Positions 32,589 to 44,065 of a stretch of DNA of 64,000 nt are shown here, piece by piece. The notes under the pieces are model-generated. The model was not told where the DNA came from. It did no database searches and saw nothing but the letters and a program-made list of their open reading frames with translations. Position 1 is the stretch's first letter; each line of letters begins with the position of its first letter. The stretch lies in NCBI GenBank assembly GCA_033297075.1, contig MU858106.1:1-64000 (forward strand), given 5' to 3'. The position numbers and the translations under genes were made by a program. Source of the DNA: Rhypophila decipiens (Eukaryota; Ascomycota; Sordariomycetes; Sordariales; Naviculisporaceae).

Positions 32589-33926
32589 TTGCAAGAGGTT
32601 CATGTGCGATTCCTAATCAAACTCACTGCGAAATGGCCTTGGTCAGGTTCCGGGAAGTTCAAACAGAAGGAAATGAATGGATGATTGTATTCGTTGGTGT
32701 CAATCTGCAGCTATGCCAATGGATGGAGGACGTCTCGACAGTTTGGACAAGCAAAGCAAGGGATCTCTTTGTACTTATCTGTCCTCCTTTTCAGTCTTTT
32801 TAAGAAATAGATTGAGACCTTTGGTTATCTAGCACGTAGGTATACAAATGGGGTGTGAAAGTCCTAATGTCAGTATTCTGAATGAATGCTGAAAACACTC
32901 CTGTCCAATTGTCAAAAAGAAAGTCCATCAGCACTCTAAAAGACTAGAAGCCAGTGGTAGATTATCCGCACATCTACCCCAGTGCCATTTTTACACCCAC
33001 GTCTGGTCGATACAGGAATAGCCACGAAATAACTTGCATCATTTATCCTTACCTCGCGTTCGTTCAATGCCCGGTGATTTTGGCAGACCTGTGAACAAGT
33101 GCTCTAAAAGGATTTTTGGGGGGGATTTGAGATCTTTTCCTGCCGTTCAAAGACAATAACCGGGGCTAGGTAGGATCTGGCTGGAAAGCGTTCCATGCTG
33201 TGCCAAGGATTGCCGATGGCTTCCAGCAGTCTTCAAGGTACCCGTACCAGTACAATGGAAATGTGACCTGTCACTGCCCGATTTGAAGCCAAATTAATGA
33301 ATGGAAGGAACCCAATTCGCCTTTTCCGGGGGCCCAGAGATGTAAGTGGGTACCTGAGTGGATAAAGAGAGCACCTGCGTTGATACACGTGTGAGAAAGC
33401 CCGATCGGTGAGTTGGGCTTGTTTGACGCCCAATTACATGAAATCGTAACGAGTGAATGATCGAACAACGCCGCCACTCATGAAATGCAAAACAACTGGG
33501 CCCTGTGGGGCAAATGGATGCAAGCAGGTACCTCGGCCAACAGAAAACAAAAAGTGCTGGTTCACCTCTCGTCCAAAAGCATATCCGGCCTCATATATGC
33601 CTTTCGCCCTGGCCGAGCCAAACAGCGTTGGGCGACGGCTCTTTCTTTACCCTGGGCACGCGCTGTCTTGGTTATTAGCCAGCATTGTTAGCATTTGCTC
33701 CTTTTCTCCAATCTTCAAACCCAGTGACTGACTTTGTCATGGGACAGAGGTGAACTTTAAAGCCCGTTCCTTCCGTGTCGAAGCGGTGTGCTGGGCGGAG
33801 TACCGGTCTCCGGCAAGACCTAACCCTCACGGACTGGAAAGTTGGCAAACGGCCAGACCGCAGCTCCTTCCTCGGCTTTGCGTCCTACCGGCATCTCGAC
33901 GCATACCGTACCATCAGCTTCGAAAC
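32589..33926. other. Intergenic region
   Basis: About 1.3 kb downstream of the Hsp70-like gene. Open frames are all short and without features. Nothing but AT-rich 3' sequence is recognised up to the 22-bp repeat tract. Confidence 0.4.
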
Positions 33927-34071
33927 GGCATCTGTTCTAGCCAGTCAAGGTATCTACGGTATCCCAGTCAGTCGGGGCATCCATTCAACCCAATCAAGGC
34001 ATTAAACAAGGCATTAATCCAGCCCAGTCAAGGTATTTATTCTACCCAGCCAAGGCGTCTCTTCTACGAGG
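33927..34071. repeat. Degenerate 22-bp minisatellite, GGCATYTATTCTAGCCAG family
   Basis: About six to seven imperfect units of a 22-bp sequence with core GGCATYTATTCTAGCCAG occur head-to-tail, several shortened. The same family lies at 2171-2228 and 44066-44360. It sits just upstream of the RBR ligase gene, 190 bp before its start. Confidence 0.65.
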
Positions 34072-34092
34072 GTAGTAACCGTGTATAGGAAC

Positions 34093-34130
34093 TCTAGTGC
34101 CTGTATTTGAGAGCATTGGTGCCTGTTTAC
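34093..34130. repeat. GTGCCTG-type 22-bp repeat pair
   Basis: Two copies of the unit seen at the left window edge (TAGTGCCTGTATTTGAGAG followed by a second GGTGCCTGTTTA copy). Immediately follows the other 22-bp family. Confidence 0.5.
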
Positions 34131-34254
34131 CACGCCCCTTCTCAAGCTCTCCACCAGCACGATTTCATGCGTGTATGTAGCACCTACCAGGACCTCCACT
34201 ATCCAAACCACACAGAGCTGGAGCAACAACCGCTCTCCGGTATCGAACCTCGCC

Positions 34255-36767
34255 ATGGCAACCCCCGGTTCACATGTACTCACCCCTTCATATAAACGGC
34301 TGTCGACAACAGCGGCGACGAAAAGAAGCCACCCCTATGGCGCCGTAAGTCTAGACTTCCTCAAAGATCTCGTCGACGAGGACGAGGACGATGACATGGC
34401 CTTGCCAGACCCCAGATTACAACGGCCCTCTAGTACAGTGGCTGTGGTGAATGGTGGTGGCAGCGACACACCTCCTCCTCCTCCGGGGCTTTTCCGACCG
34501 CCTCCTCGGCTGGATCATCTTATGAACCGGGCCATTGGTGGATTTAAGCCGCCATCGAGCTCATTGTTTGCTGGCTTCAGTGACGATGACGAAGACGAGG
34601 GCGAGGGTGATAAGCACCAGCAGGCAACTGGTCTCATGTCTGCGGTTCCTCAACAGGTCCCGCGAGGATACAAGCCAACAGCCCGCTCTTTGTTAGAGGA
34701 CTTCAGTGATGACGACGCTGCTGACATCACGCCTTCTGGACAGAAAAGGGGATACAAACTACCGTCTACAGCGCTGGTGGATGGCTTGAGTGATTTAGAT
34801 TGTTCCGGCAGCGATCACGAGAGACTCAACGCCCGGGAGAGGAGAAATCGGTTGAGGACGACACCAGCTCGTAGAGGAAGACAGACCACAGGGCCGGGCG
34901 GTAGCCGGGAGAGAGCAACCGATGGCAAAGGGGCCCGAAAAACTTGCCCGATGCCAGGGGAGATGGTTAGCGACTCGTCGGACGATGCAGCGATCGCTTC
35001 CAACAGTCGGCAAACTGAAAATAAGGCCACGCCATCTGACCGGCCAGGCTATTTTGCACCAGAGGACTTGAGGTCAGAACATTTTGTCCCTTTTTCCACT
35101 CCCTATACCAGACCCTTCACCTTTGTCCTTGTCCTTTTCACCTCATGTCCAAAGCAGGACTTTGAGCATTAATCCTTCCTTCCCTCCTACTAACATCTTT
35201 TTCAGCTTCGGACAGCGATACCAAGTCACCGTTAGCTCAACCACGACCTCAACCGCCACGATAGAAATAACAAACAAACGCATACTTCTCGACCTCCCCA
35301 AAGACAAGACTCAAGAATGTATAGTCTGCACCGACGAACTAGCAGTCTCTTCCTTCCCCTCCGCCTCAGTAACAAACCAATGCACGCACGCACCATCCAC
35401 CTGCCTCTCCTGCCTCGCGACTTCGATACGGACTGACTTGAACAGCAAACTCTGGTCCGAAATTCGGTGCCCAGAATGCAGAGCAACACTATCATACGAC
35501 GACGTGGAGCGCTTCGCAGACAAAGAAACCAATAAACGATATCAAAATTTCTCAGTCCGAAGTGCACTCTTGGCGTCACCTAACTTTATATTCTGTACCG
35601 CAGGATGCACGTACGGACAGGTCCATGAGGGCGGGAACGCTCAGCCCATCGTGACTTGTCTGGTCTGCCAGGCAAGGAGCTGTTTTTATCACAAGTCTGC
35701 CTGGCATGAGAATCTGAGCTGCGAGGAGTTTGACGAGATGCAGAAGGATCCTATTAATTTCAGGAGCCGGTTTGAGAGGGAGAATCTGGAGGCTGAGGAG
35801 AATGCACGGAAAAAGAGGGAGCAGGAGGCGGCGGATTGGAGGTTTGCGCAGAGCTTGATGGATGAGGAGACTAGGGAGATTGAGAGGGAGAGATTGAAGA
35901 AGGAGGAGGAAGAGCGACTGAAGAGGGAGAAGGAGGAACGACGGCGGGCGATGGAGCGGGAGGAGAAGTTACGAAAGGAACGGGAGAAGATGGCCAAGAG
36001 GAAGGCGGAGGAGGAGGCTAGTGTCAAGACGATTGGCGTGACTACTAAGCCTTGTCCCAAGTGTGAGGCGCCTATTGAGAAGAACAATGGATGGTATGTC
36101 TTTTTTATGTTTTCCCTTTTTCGGTGGCTGATTTGGTTTTTCGGCTTGTGCTAACGATGGTGTTTGCGGTGTAGTTCTCATATGACGTGTAAGTTCACTT
36201 TGGCTGTTTCTTTTCCTTGTTTTTTTCTTTCCTCCTTTCTTTTTCCTTTTGGCCTATCCCACCCCGATCGAACCGTCGACGACCATGGCATGCTCGAGTG
36301 AGCCGGGGTGACAGGGTTCCCAGCATGTTATCGCGCATCAGCCGGCACGGAAGATTAAAACGCTCGATTCACACAGGTGTCCATTGCAAACACCATTGGT
36401 GCTATAGCTGCAACGCAGACTATTTCAATCCCGATGGGTCCCATCACAATCCCTATTGCGGGATACCTGCCCCTCGTCGGGGGTTGTTCGGGAGGTAGTA
36501 GGTGGTCGATGGACGAGTTTGATGGGAGACGGAGAGAAGAAAGGAAGATACCTGGATATTAATGTATTTTTATTTTTGGAGGCCGTTTCAATTTTTGCAT
36601 TTGCTGACTTTTTTGTTTTGCAATTGTATTTAGGCATCAATTGTCGACATCAGTTCTGCTGGGATTGTCTGGCGTCGTATCTCAAGATTCTGGAGGCGGA
36701 TAATAGGGTCCATGCTAAGACTTGTCCGTGGCATCCGAATAACCTCATTGATGATCGTCCTGCTTGA
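34255..36767 (+). CDS. RBR (RING-IBR-RING) E3 ubiquitin ligase with two alternative last exons
   Basis: Common exons: 34255-35072, 35206-36093 and a 14-nt exon 36175-36188. The frame can end in exon 36377-36498 (613 residues) or in exon 36634-36767 (617 residues); both start in the same phase. RBR enzymes take ubiquitin on a RING2 Cys before transfer. RING1 starts at C311 (CIVC...CPEC), the IBR is FCTAGC...CLVCQARSCFYH, and RING2 is CPKCEAPIEKNNG joined to C569-SHMTC, where C569 is the expected catalytic Cys, assembled across an intron. Exon 4a supplies CVHCKHHWCYSC; exon 4b supplies CINCRHQFCWDC. Both complete the zinc ligands. The 270-residue acidic N-terminus contains three GYKP/GFKP...LxxxFSDDD-like repeats. 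A 75-residue Glu/Lys/Arg helix is inserted between IBR and RING2. Substrate unknown. The 35073 donor (GTCAGA) is weak but phase-correct. Confidence 0.8.
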
Positions 36768-38048
36768 TAGGGGAGCGAGTCATCCGTTTTACCTGTGAGG
36801 ATCTCTCGGAGTATTTTGCGATTGGTTCTGGGTACACATGTCCGTTGTGAGTTGGTGGGCTTGGATAAATGTTCCTTTGTTTTTCCTATTCGCATATCTG
36901 TTGCATTGCATTTCTGGACTCAGGATTCATTCTCTTACATGTGTTTTGGAGTGTAGGTCATTTTATTGAGAGAGAAAGGGGTAGGTTGTCCCGTTGTTCG
37001 GTCAACGGGTTGATGTTGATTTGGAAATAGGGGTAACATCTCTCTGGATGTGGTTTCGCAGCAGTGGGGTTGCTTGCATCGTTGTTTAAGTTACCCAGAG
37101 AAAGGGGCGATTTTTTTCCGTCCAGTCCAAGGCTCCTTGTGTTGGTACAATCTGTGCGATTATTTGTAAATATTTTGAGCAACCTGAATTTGACTTGTTA
37201 CATTTGCCATTTGTGCAACTTGATGGATTTGGAGCACCGTCCCAGTGAATGCACAAGTGTTCACTTCAAGGACAGTACAAAACATGAATTTGGTCCCCCG
37301 GCACAACTGCGTCAAGGCATGGAGTATAATGAAGATGGGCGATGAATTCAGAGGAAGATCAAAAGTGTCTCCACGGTCTTCCTCGTTCTTCCACAAGGTC
37401 AGTTCAAGTGAAGGATCCCGTCTTCGAAAACGTGTTTGTTGAAGTCAAAAGTGGAGCGAAATGACCGCTGGAAACAGAAGCCAAGCCAGCGGTTACGTAA
37501 GGAACGGTCGGCGTCCAGACCCGCCAAGCCAAGCTCGGACCGGAGGGGCTCAACTCCCTCCAGGTTTCTTTGATGCGGCGACCCTCTGATTGGTCAAAGC
37601 TCCCCTGCCCAGTGCTTGGCGGTCGCATTCTTTGGTGGGCGGCAGGCAAGGGTCCTGGACCGTTTGGTGAATTTCACAAGTTGTCCTCTTTGGTGAGAAC
37701 AAGTAAGCCATATCGAAGACTGACCAACCATTGAAACTTGGGAGCCAGAATTATTTCCACTTGCTGTGTACAAACCAAAACATGAACAGAATATTCGCCA
37801 ACGAGGTTTCTACATCTTGATCTCTTTTTCCTTTGAATCGCTTGGTGTCTTTTCTTTTTGCATTCCAATACAGACGCATTTCCGTATCTTCTTTTCCGGT
37901 AGCTTTGCCCGCTATTTTAACCAGGCAAGCCTCCCCCGACTTGCAGCAAACGCCAAACTGTATCTCGCAGTCACCCATAGTTCGAGATCCCATTGACACG
38001 TCTACTGCGAAACCTTCCACGAGACTTTCGTTCTACAAACTGCCCACC
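36768..38048. promoter_or_regulatory. Spacer and promoter upstream of LHS1
   Basis: 1.28 kb without a gene. The last 200 bp are pyrimidine-rich and should be the LHS1 leader; the LHS1 frame stays open upstream to 37833 but with no ATG before 38049. A CCAAT box in reverse (ATTGG) lies near 37591. I found no complete unfolded-protein-response element. Confidence 0.4.
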
Positions 38049-41000
38049 ATGGTGCGGCCGGTGCGATCGCCGCTGTCGTTACTCCTCGGCGCCGTCTTCT
38101 TCTTCTCGGCCCATGTCTTCGCCATAAACGCCGTGCTCGGTGTCGACCTGGGGACAGAGTATATCAAGGCGGCGCTCGTAAAACCCGGTATTCCTCTCGA
38201 GATCGTCCTGACGAAGGACTCCAGACGAAAAGAAACCTCGGCTGTCGCCTTCAAGCCAGCTCAGAATGGCCCTAAGCCAGGCGCATACCCCGAGAGGGCC
38301 TATGGCTCCGACGCCATGGCCCTTGCCCCTCGTTTCCCCGGCGATGTCTTCCCTAACCTCAAGCCCCTCCTGGGCCTCCCCGTCGATAACGCCGAGGTGA
38401 AGGAATACGCTGCCCGTCACCCAGCGCTACAATTGGTGGCCCACAAGAGCCGGAACACGGCCGCATTCAAGAGCTCGGGCGCATTCACAGCCGAGGAGGA
38501 GGCATGGATGGTGGAAGAACTCTTGGCCATGGAGCTTCAGAGCATTCGCGCCAACGCCGAGGAACTGGCTGGGAGCCCCGTCCGCTCTGTTGTTCTCACC
38601 GTGCCTCCCTTCTACACCACCGAGGAGAAGCGCGCTACTGAGTTGGCGGCCGAAATCGCCGGGTTCAAGGTCCTCTCTTTGATTAGCGATGGTCTCGCTG
38701 TTGGTCTCAATTATGCGACCAGCAGACAGTTCCCCAACGTCAACGAGGGGGGCAAGCCCGAGCACCACATGATCTTCGACATGGGCGCTGGATCGACCAA
38801 GGCCACCGTCTTGAAGTTCCAGAGCCGCACCGTCAAGGATGTCGGCAAGTTCAACAAGACTGTCCAGGAAGTCCTTGTTCTGGGAAGCGGCTGGGACCGG
38901 ACTCTGGGCGGTGATGCGCTGAACTCTCTCATCGTCGACGACATGCTGGCCCAGTTTGTTGACTCTCCCAAGGCCAAGAAGGCGGATGTCTCTCTTGAGG
39001 GCGTCAAGAGCCACGGTCGCGCCATTGCCAAGCTTACCAAGGAGGCCGAGCGCCTGAGACACGTACTGAGTGCCAACCAAAACACCCAAGGCAGCTTCGA
39101 GGGCCTCTATGAGGATGTCGACTTCAAGTACAAGATCACTCGTGCCACGTTTGAGGAACTGGCTGCGACCCACGCCCAGCGTGTCGGCGTCGCCATCCAG
39201 AACGCTCTTGACGCCGCCGGCCTCCAGCTCAAGGACCTTGATTCCGTCATTCTCCACGGTGGCGCATCGAGAACTCCGTTCGTCCAGAGCGAGCTCGAGA
39301 AGGTCCTTGGCGGCGCCGACAAGATCCGCACCAACGTCAATTCTGACGAGGCTGCCGTTTTTGGTGCTGGCTTCAGAGCCGCGGAGCTCAGCCCCAGCTT
39401 CCGGGTCAAGGAGATCCGGGTATCTGACGGCGCTGCCTACCCTGCCGGCATGAGGTGGAAGACCGACGAGGGTAAGCCCAAGCACCAACGCCTCTGGACT
39501 GCTACCTCGCACCTTGGCGCCGTCGCGAAGGAGGTCACATTCACCAACCGGGAGGACCTTTCCGTCAACTTTTACCAACTCACACAGGACTCCAAGGAGG
39601 CTGACACCAAGACCTTCACTACCAAGAACTTGACCGCTTCCGTGGCTGAGCTCGTCGAAAAGTATAAGTGTGACAAGGCCGACATCAAATTCAAGGTCGG
39701 GGTCCGTCTTGCTAGCGAGAACGGAGAAGTTGAGATCACCAAGGCTACCGTCGAGTGTGAGGCCGAAGAGCCCGAGAAGGAAGGAATTATGGATGGCGTC
39801 AAGAACCTCTTTGGCTTTGGCAAGAAGGATCAGCAGCCTCTCAAGGAAGGATCCGAGGAGGCAGACGCAGCAGCTGAGTCCGCTACCGCCGAATCCTCCA
39901 CCACCACTGCCTCGTCTTCCGCCGACTCCAGCTCAGCTTCTACCACCTCCTCTTCCGCTTCGGCCTCCGAGTCCGCCGATGCCAAGCCCACCGCCAAGAC
40001 CAAGAAGCTCATCGTCATCAAGGTTGATCACACGGTTGAGCAGGCTGGAATTCCCCAGCTTTCCAAGAAGGAGCTCACCACGCTCAAAGACAGAATCAAG
40101 GCATTTGACGCATCGGACAAGGCGCGCAGACTGCGCGAGGAGACGCTCAACCAGCTTGAGGCTTTCACCTACAAGGTCAGGGAGTTGCTCGAAAATGAGG
40201 ATTTCATCAAGGTATCTACCGCCGAGGAGCGCTCCAAGTTGGAGACCAAGAACAACGACGCCGCCGACTGGCTCTACGGCGATGGCGCAGATGCTACTCG
40301 CGAAGAGCTCAAGGCCCGCCACAAGGAACTACAGAACATCGCGAACCCCATCCAAGCAAGGATTGAGGAGTCCGCAAAGAGACCTGAGCTTGTCAAGGGC
40401 CTAAAGGAGGCTCTCAACAGCACCAAGACCTTCCTCGCGGATATCAAGAAGCAGATTGCCGACTACGAGGCATTCCACGCTTCTCAGTCTTCCGCTTCGT
40501 CTGCTTCCGATGGATCCTCTACAGCCACCGAGAGCGAGACATCTACCGTCACTGCAGCCCCCACGGGAGACTTTGATGGGCTCGAGGACGACGAGACCAC
40601 CACCGGCAAGCCAGTGACCAAGACCAATATCCTGATGGAACAGGTCGAGAAGGTCAGAGGACCCGTGCCTCCCCTCTACGTCCTTGATGACCTCAAGGAG
40701 AGCGAGGAGCTCTACGTCTCCATCTCGGCGTGGCTCGAGGAGAAGCTCGCCGTCCAAGAGAAGCTCGGCGAGACAGACAACCCGGTCCTTTTGGTCAAGG
40801 ATCTCGAGGCAAGGAGGAGTAAGCTCGACAAGGCGGGCATGGACCTGGCCATGAAGGGCGTCAAGAACTTTGAGAAGAAGAAGCCCAAAGCCAAGGCTGA
40901 AAAGGAGAAGACCAAGACCAAGACCAAGACGAACAAGAATGGCAAGGCCAACCCGCTCAAGAAGATCAAGCTTGAGCCCGGCAAGGACGGGCAGATGCCT

Positions 41001-41135
41001 AGCCAGGAGGAGATCGATGAGATGTTGAAGAAGTTCATGGAGGAGCATGAGGCCAAGGAGGGTAATGGTAATACCGACACGCCAAAGGAGGAGACGAAAG
41101 ATGGCAAGGTCAAGATGGAGCATGAGGAGCTCTGA
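38049..41135 (+). CDS. lhs1: ER-lumenal Hsp110/170-type chaperone LHS1
   Basis: Intronless, 1028 residues. Lhs1 (Grp170/ORP150 homologue) is a lumenal nucleotide-exchange factor and holdase for BiP/Kar2, needed for protein import and folding. Residues 1-25 (ending FFFSAHVFA) are a signal peptide and the C-terminus is HEEL, a variant of the HDEL retention signal. The ATPase domain has LGVDLGTEYIKAALV, IFDMGAGSTKATVL and ILHGGASRTPFVQ. The Ser/Thr/Ala-rich acidic loop (about residues 610-655), the long helical lid and a Lys/Glu-rich tail with KTKTKTKTNKNG follow. The start at 38049 is the first ATG and gives a clean signal peptide. Long open frames on the opposite strand are compositional shadows. 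Confidence 0.95.
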   Translation: MVRPVRSPLSLLLGAVFFFSAHVFAINAVLGVDLGTEYIKAALVKPGIPLEIVLTKDSRRKETSAVAFKPAQNGPKPGAYPERAYGSDAMALAPRFPGDVFPNLKPLLGLPVDNAEVKEYAARHPALQLVAHKSRNTAAFKSSGAFTAEEEAWMVEELLAMELQSIRANAEELAGSPVRSVVLTVPPFYTTEEKRATELAAEIAGFKVLSLISDGLAVGLNYATSRQFPNVNEGGKPEHHMIFDMGAGSTKATVLKFQSRTVKDVGKFNKTVQEVLVLGSGWDRTLGGDALNSLIVDDMLAQFVDSPKAKKADVSLEGVKSHGRAIAKLTKEAERLRHVLSANQNTQGSFEGLYEDVDFKYKITRATFEELAATHAQRVGVAIQNALDAAGLQLKDLDSVILHGGASRTPFVQSELEKVLGGADKIRTNVNSDEAAVFGAGFRAAELSPSFRVKEIRVSDGAAYPAGMRWKTDEGKPKHQRLWTATSHLGAVAKEVTFTNREDLSVNFYQLTQDSKEADTKTFTTKNLTASVAELVEKYKCDKADIKFKVGVRLASENGEVEITKATVECEAEEPEKEGIMDGVKNLFGFGKKDQQPLKEGSEEADAAAESATAESSTTTASSSADSSSASTTSSSASASESADAKPTAKTKKLIVIKVDHTVEQAGIPQLSKKELTTLKDRIKAFDASDKARRLREETLNQLEAFTYKVRELLENEDFIKVSTAEERSKLETKNNDAADWLYGDGADATREELKARHKELQNIANPIQARIEESAKRPELVKGLKEALNSTKTFLADIKKQIADYEAFHASQSSASSASDGSSTATESETSTVTAAPTGDFDGLEDDETTTGKPVTKTNILMEQVEKVRGPVPPLYVLDDLKESEELYVSISAWLEEKLAVQEKLGETDNPVLLVKDLEARRSKLDKAGMDLAMKGVKNFEKKKPKAKAEKEKTKTKTKTNKNGKANPLKKIKLEPGKDGQMPSQEEIDEMLKKFMEEHEAKEGNGNTDTPKEETKDGKVKMEHEEL

Positions 41136-42521
41136 GGGGCTATGAGGATAGAAAATATGATTTATGGAAAGGACTTTATGTAAACGTACATAACTATACA
41201 CTTGATTCACCAATTACCTACCTACCTAACTTGTTAGATTCCTGGGTACCTGTGGAATTGTCTAACTCGAGGAATACTTGAATGGTAGACAGGTGGGTGG
41301 CGGGGCATGATGAGGGAGTTGGTTGGGTCGGGGCCGTGTCTTATTTTCTTTTATTATTATTATATCATTTAGATGATCCCATGGTCTTGTATTCGGAGTT
41401 TTGTATGGAACTAAAATAATCCATCCTGTTTTGACAAGAGCGCCTTCATTTGCTTCGTATTGGAGGTCGACCGACTTCTTCCACAGGAAGCAACAAGGTA
41501 TCGCGAGGTCCATGTGAGTCCCTTGCATTTCTCCTAATGAAACCATGATCACGCATATGCTGTGCTAACACGGAACGTTTAGACATCTGTAACCATCGCA
41601 CCGTTCTTGTCATACGAGTGTACCGACCTCGTACCACAAACCCCTTACATCTTTGATGGGTCAAGGTGAAGAGGACAACGCCAATATTTGGCAGCAGGAT
41701 GTCTTCGCGTGTTGACACGCTTCTCATCTGTTGTATCCAACACCTCTCCATCGCTCGAAAGCACATGGACTCCTCTCACCATTTCCATTTCGGTCCGGCC
41801 CTGGAGATACGCGGTCTGGTGAATCGTTGCACGAAGATGTCCAGACGTTGCTGTTCGATCCCTGCTAATTGTACCATCTTGAAAGCCGGAGATAAACAGA
41901 ATACCGATGCTTCATGTGATACCTTGACGTCCTTGATGTCAACTCAGCCATTCGAGAGGGATTGTGTTCGAGCGTTGCGTATAATCCTCTCTTGTCGAAG
42001 CCAGTGAGGTTTGCCAGCCTAAGATCACCCTGCTCTTCCCACGACGACGGCCCAGCCTCTGGATCCCCGCTCATTGCTTTCCTCCTTCCGTCTCATCTTG
42101 CCTGGACCTGGCCGGCTTGCTCTGCCGGGGTGGCCGCGCAGATTTTCATCCGGTCTCTCACCACCCACTTTGCAATTTTAAATACGGCCCCAACGCCGTT
42201 TGCACCTTCCTGCCGTTGGCTTTCCACTCGTTTCTTTCACCTTCCCGTCAACACACCGGTCCTTGCAAAACTTCCCCTCCTCGTTGAGTCAGCGGACTGT
42301 CGAAAAGTGTGGACCAAGCGCAGACCCAAAACAGGTATTTATTTCTCCCACAATTCCTCTCTGCCTCTTTCCACTTCGCAACTTGCAACACGCTTGGAGG
42401 AGTTCGACAACTGACCCTCGAGCAGTCAGCCATTCTTTCATTCCTGGCAGGGCAAAATCATTAAACCCACCAACTCCATTCGTTCGTTTCGATTACATTC
42501 ACCTCATCGTCCGTCGCCAAG
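41136..42521. promoter_or_regulatory. Intergenic region and long leader of the aspartic protease gene
   Basis: 1.39 kb. TTTAAATACGG at about 42177 is a TATA-like element, and from about 42200 to 42520 the plus strand is C/T-rich, as in leaders of well-expressed fungal genes. Open frames here have no recognisable features. Confidence 0.45.
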
Positions 42522-43889
42522 ATGATCCCTTCCACCATTTGGACAGCCGTCCTTCTTCTGTCGCCTCTCGTCCATGGCGCCGTTCTCCCCAAGAGAGATG
42601 TTGGCAATCCGACGATCCAGGCCAAGCTCAACCATGCGTACAAGCCCAGTCCCCATGCTTTGGCTCGTGCCCTGCGCAAGTGGCAGGTCAGACTTGGCAC
42701 CGATGCCCATGATCCTACCATGAAGGGCGTAAGTAAGTATATAACTTCTTTCTTTCATTCATGTCCAGACCCTTCGACAGGGTCACCATTCTCTCTTCCT
42801 TTCGTCACCACGTTCTCATGAGAACATTTTGCTCTCTCACCATCTTTTCCTTTCTCCGACGCTGACTCAAAGTCTGCTTTTACAGTCGCCAACGCCACCG
42901 CCACCCCGACTATCTACGACGTCGAATGGGTGACCTCCGTCGGCTTTGGCACACCTGCCCAGTGGCTCCCCATGGACCTCGATACCGGCTCCGGTGATGT
43001 CTGGGTCTATTCTGACCTGATGGCTCCTAAGAAGCTTGCCAACCGCACATACTATAGCCCAGAGCAATCCACCACTGGCACCGAGGTAGCCAACTCCAGC
43101 TGGACCATCCAGTACGGCGATGGCAGCTATGCCAGCGGCAAGATCTATACGGATACGATCAGTCTCGGTGGCGTCGACATCAAGGGTGCCGCGGTCGAAG
43201 CGGCAACCACAGTTTCCTCCAGCATGCTGCACGACACCAAGATTTCTGGCGTTTTCGGCCTCCCATACAAGTTGACTAGCCAAACATACCCGCAATTCCC
43301 GACTGTCATGCAGGATTTGAACCCGCTGCTCGACCAAAAGGTCTTCACGGTCGACTTGAGATATCAGGCCAACAGCGAGTACCAGTTCGGCTATATCGAT
43401 CCCACCAAGTACATCGGCGAGATCCAGTACATCCCACTTGTGGCCGAGGCCGGCACATGGTGGACTGTGGAGTACTCATTGTACACCTTTGACACCATGA
43501 ACCATTGGCAGGCTGTTAATCGCCAGGGCATTGTCGACACCGGCACGTCCCTTCTTCTACTCGACGAGGACATCGTGAGCCGTTACTACAATACAGTCGA
43601 CGGCGCTGTGCGGAATTCGCATGCAGGCTGGGTATACCCATGCCACGTGGACCTACCGTCTCTGACCTTGGGCTTTTCCGATGAGGCAAAATACGAGATT
43701 CCCGGAAAGTATATGAAGTTTGCGGAGGAACCAGAAGCGGGCGAGGGAATGTGTATGGGAAGTCTTCAAGAAACCAGCGTTGACTTTGAGTATTCTATCC
43801 TCGGGGACATCTTTTTGAAGGCAGTCTTTGCAGTCTTCGACTATGATAAAGGGGCTGTGGGATTTGCCATGAAGTCTATCGACCTTTGA
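42522..43889 (+). CDS. Secreted aspartic protease (pepsin family A1)
   Basis: Two exons, 42522-42732 and 42886-43889, across a 153-nt intron with a GCTGACTCAA branch; 404 residues. The second of two overlapping GTAAGT donors is needed for frame. A signal peptide (MIPSTIWTAVLLLSPLVHGA) is followed by a basic propeptide of about 65 residues. The mature enzyme has both catalytic Asp motifs, DLDTGSGDVWVY and IVDTGTSLLLL, and the flap region IQYGDGSYASG with the conserved Tyr. The usual DTGSADLW sequence has Gly for Ala. The C-terminal ILGDIFLKAVFAVFD matches penicillopepsin-type enzymes. It probably degrades external proteins at acid pH. Confidence 0.92.
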
Positions 43890-44065
43890 TGGATTGCTAG
43901 AGATATAACGCACAGGTACGCACACAGTGCATGATGCATTGTGGCATATTCGTGGATGTGTTGGCGTCTTATTTTGGACCTTGTTCTTGAAATGGAAATC
44001 ACTAGTATAGGCTTCTAGATAGATGCCATATTAATAACACGCAAGCCATTCTACTTGATTGACGT
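43890..44065. other. Short 3' spacer of the protease gene
   Basis: 176 bp of AT-rich 3' sequence before the minisatellite; nothing further is seen. Confidence 0.4.

Noticed and set aside
37833..38048. Extension of LHS1 upstream of its signal peptide
   Set aside because: It has no ATG, and would bury the signal peptide; the leader is only open by chance.
37400..38048. Possible ER-stress element in the LHS1 promoter
   Set aside because: Expected from its function, but I found only an isolated reverse CCAAT box and no correctly spaced CCACG or TGACGTG element.
38427..39578. Long minus-strand open frame (383 codons) opposite LHS1
   Set aside because: It is exactly antisense to the conserved ATPase domain of LHS1 and shows the mirrored codon bias of that gene; no family features.
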